A stretch of 40,223 bases of DNA from an uncultured Sutterella sp. (GTDB taxonomy: Bacteria; Pseudomonadota; Gammaproteobacteria; Burkholderiales; Burkholderiaceae_F): the NCBI GenBank assembly GCA_900754475.1, contig CAAECY010000066.1:1-40223 (forward strand), written 5' to 3'. Under the pieces are notes generated by a model. It did no database searches and was not told where the DNA came from. It saw nothing but the letters and a program-made list of their open reading frames with translations. Below, one piece after another: positions 39,880-40,223 of the stretch. A program made the position numbers and the translations under genes. Each line of letters begins with the position of its first letter. Within the stretch, counting starts at the first letter, position 1.

Positions 39880-40011
39880 GACAAGATACTCACCTGTAAA
39901 TACGAGGAAAAATCCGTTGTATTTCATAGGGTCGCCCGTTCTTTCCGAGAAACAGTCGGTGACGTTTCGGGGCCTTTCGGCGCGGCTCGGTGCGATTTTC
40001 GGGGCCTCAGT

Positions 40012-40026
40012 TGAGAATGGTTATCA
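40012..40026. promoter_or_regulatory. Second Fur-type box
   Basis: TGAGAAT-G-GTTATCA fits the 7-1-7 Fur consensus at 12 of 14 positions. It lies about 190 bp upstream of the rightward gene start and 320 bp from the siderophore operon, so its target is uncertain. Confidence 0.65.
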
Positions 40027-40164
40027 GTTACACTTCGTCGCAACTCACGGGAGCGCTTCACTCCCGAACCGACTAACGGACGCCCGCGGCTTCCCCTGCG
40101 TTTCACCGAAGACGCGGACGCACTTCTCTTCGTTTCCACCGATATTAACGCGGCTTAGATTTTA

Positions 40165-40193
40165 GTGACATTTCGTCGAAATTGTGGTACAAT
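40165..40193 (+). promoter_or_regulatory. Promoter reading out of the right edge
   Basis: There is a -35 GTGACA (40165-40170), a 17-nt spacer and a -10 TACAAT (40188-40193). The start site would be near 40200, so the ATG at 40201 would be almost at the 5' end of the message. Confidence 0.6.
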
Positions 40194-40199
40194 TGTACC
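40186..40199. promoter_or_regulatory. Perfect palindrome over the rightward -10
   Basis: GGTACAATTGTACC is a 14-bp perfect palindrome that includes the -10 hexamer and ends one base before the ATG. A repressor bound here would block transcription. Confidence 0.55.
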
Positions 40200-40200
40200 T

Positions 40201-40223
40201 ATGAGTACGAAGACTGAAAAACT
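40201..40223 (+). CDS. Start of an unknown gene, cut by the window edge
   Basis: An ATG at 40201 opens with MSTKTEK and continues past the window. There is no ribosome-binding site, and the predicted start site lies at or just before the ATG, suggesting a leaderless message or a later real start. The adjoining palindrome would suit an autoregulated regulator gene, but seven residues do not allow identification. Confidence 0.35.

Larger units (their letters stand above)
39694..40200. other. Divergent iron-responsive control region
   Basis: These 507 bp are richer in A/T than the rest. They hold the leftward promoter of the siderophore operon, two Fur-type boxes, an inverted repeat TAACAA-TGGCC-TTGTTA (39863-39879) and a rightward promoter overlapped by a palindrome. 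A frame at 39917-40165 has no ribosome site or recognisable family. Confidence 0.6.

Noticed and set aside
39917..40165. 82-codon open frame in the divergent iron control region
   Set aside because: No ribosome site, no recognisable features, and it runs through a Fur-type box; likely chance.

Overview
The window is GC-rich bacterial chromosome, densely coded, with no transposase, integrase, phage gene, tRNA or CRISPR array that I can see. The gene content points to a Gram-negative betaproteobacterium: there are outer-membrane and periplasmic proteins, a smc-zipA-ligA block, MutS, SuhB, a TMEM165/GDT1-type exporter under a manganese riboswitch, and Fur-type sites. A Burkholderiales/Sutterellaceae-like host is my best guess from the general look of the proteins; no search was run.

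Layout. At the left edge (1-180) the minus strand carries two consensus sigma-70 promoters in tandem, a short hairpin and the start of a boxA. This is the leader of a ribosomal RNA operon that lies just outside the window. Next comes ilvD (minus), a divergent MalY/PatB-type C-S lyase (plus), and a minus-strand series: flavodoxin-like protein, CysE-like acyltransferase with a charged tail, TrmJ, aldo/keto reductase and SerB. From 8.3 to 15.9 kb is a peptide/opine-type ABC uptake operon (binding protein, fused double ATPase, two permeases) followed by an alkaline-phosphatase-superfamily phosphodiesterase. At 16.5-22 kb, on the plus strand, lie SuhB with a histone-like tail, MutS, and a membrane protein built from an internal duplication plus a PH/GRAM-like domain. 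A TetR regulator (minus) faces an OmpV/MipA-like outer-membrane protein gene whose promoter carries two palindromic operators. Then come a GDT1-family manganese exporter behind a yybP-ykoY riboswitch (minus), a divergent GntR/FadR regulator, and the minus-strand block smc-zipA-ligA-mtnP-def. At 34.8-39.7 kb a Fur-controlled ferric-siderophore ABC operon encodes two permeases, an ATPase and two paralogous binding proteins. The right edge holds a divergent control region with a second Fur-like box and the first codons of another gene.

How the parts work together. Two metal systems are visible: iron import, predicted to be repressed by Fur, and manganese export, predicted to be switched on by the Mn2+ aptamer. 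MutS and LigA both carry the same sliding-clamp-binding pentapeptide QPSLF, tying repair and nick sealing to the replication clamp. SuhB, known in E. coli as part of the rRNA antitermination complex, occurs in the same window as an rRNA leader, although the two are 16 kb apart. The phosphodiesterase sits at the end of the peptide-type uptake operon and may act on the imported compound or on a product of it.

No wholly new multi-gene system is evident. The most interesting points are regulatory (rrn leader, riboswitch with a long expression-platform hairpin, double TetR operator, smc leader terminator) and structural (internal duplication in the 506-residue membrane protein, divergent ligand site in the second siderophore-binding protein, low-complexity tails on conserved enzymes).
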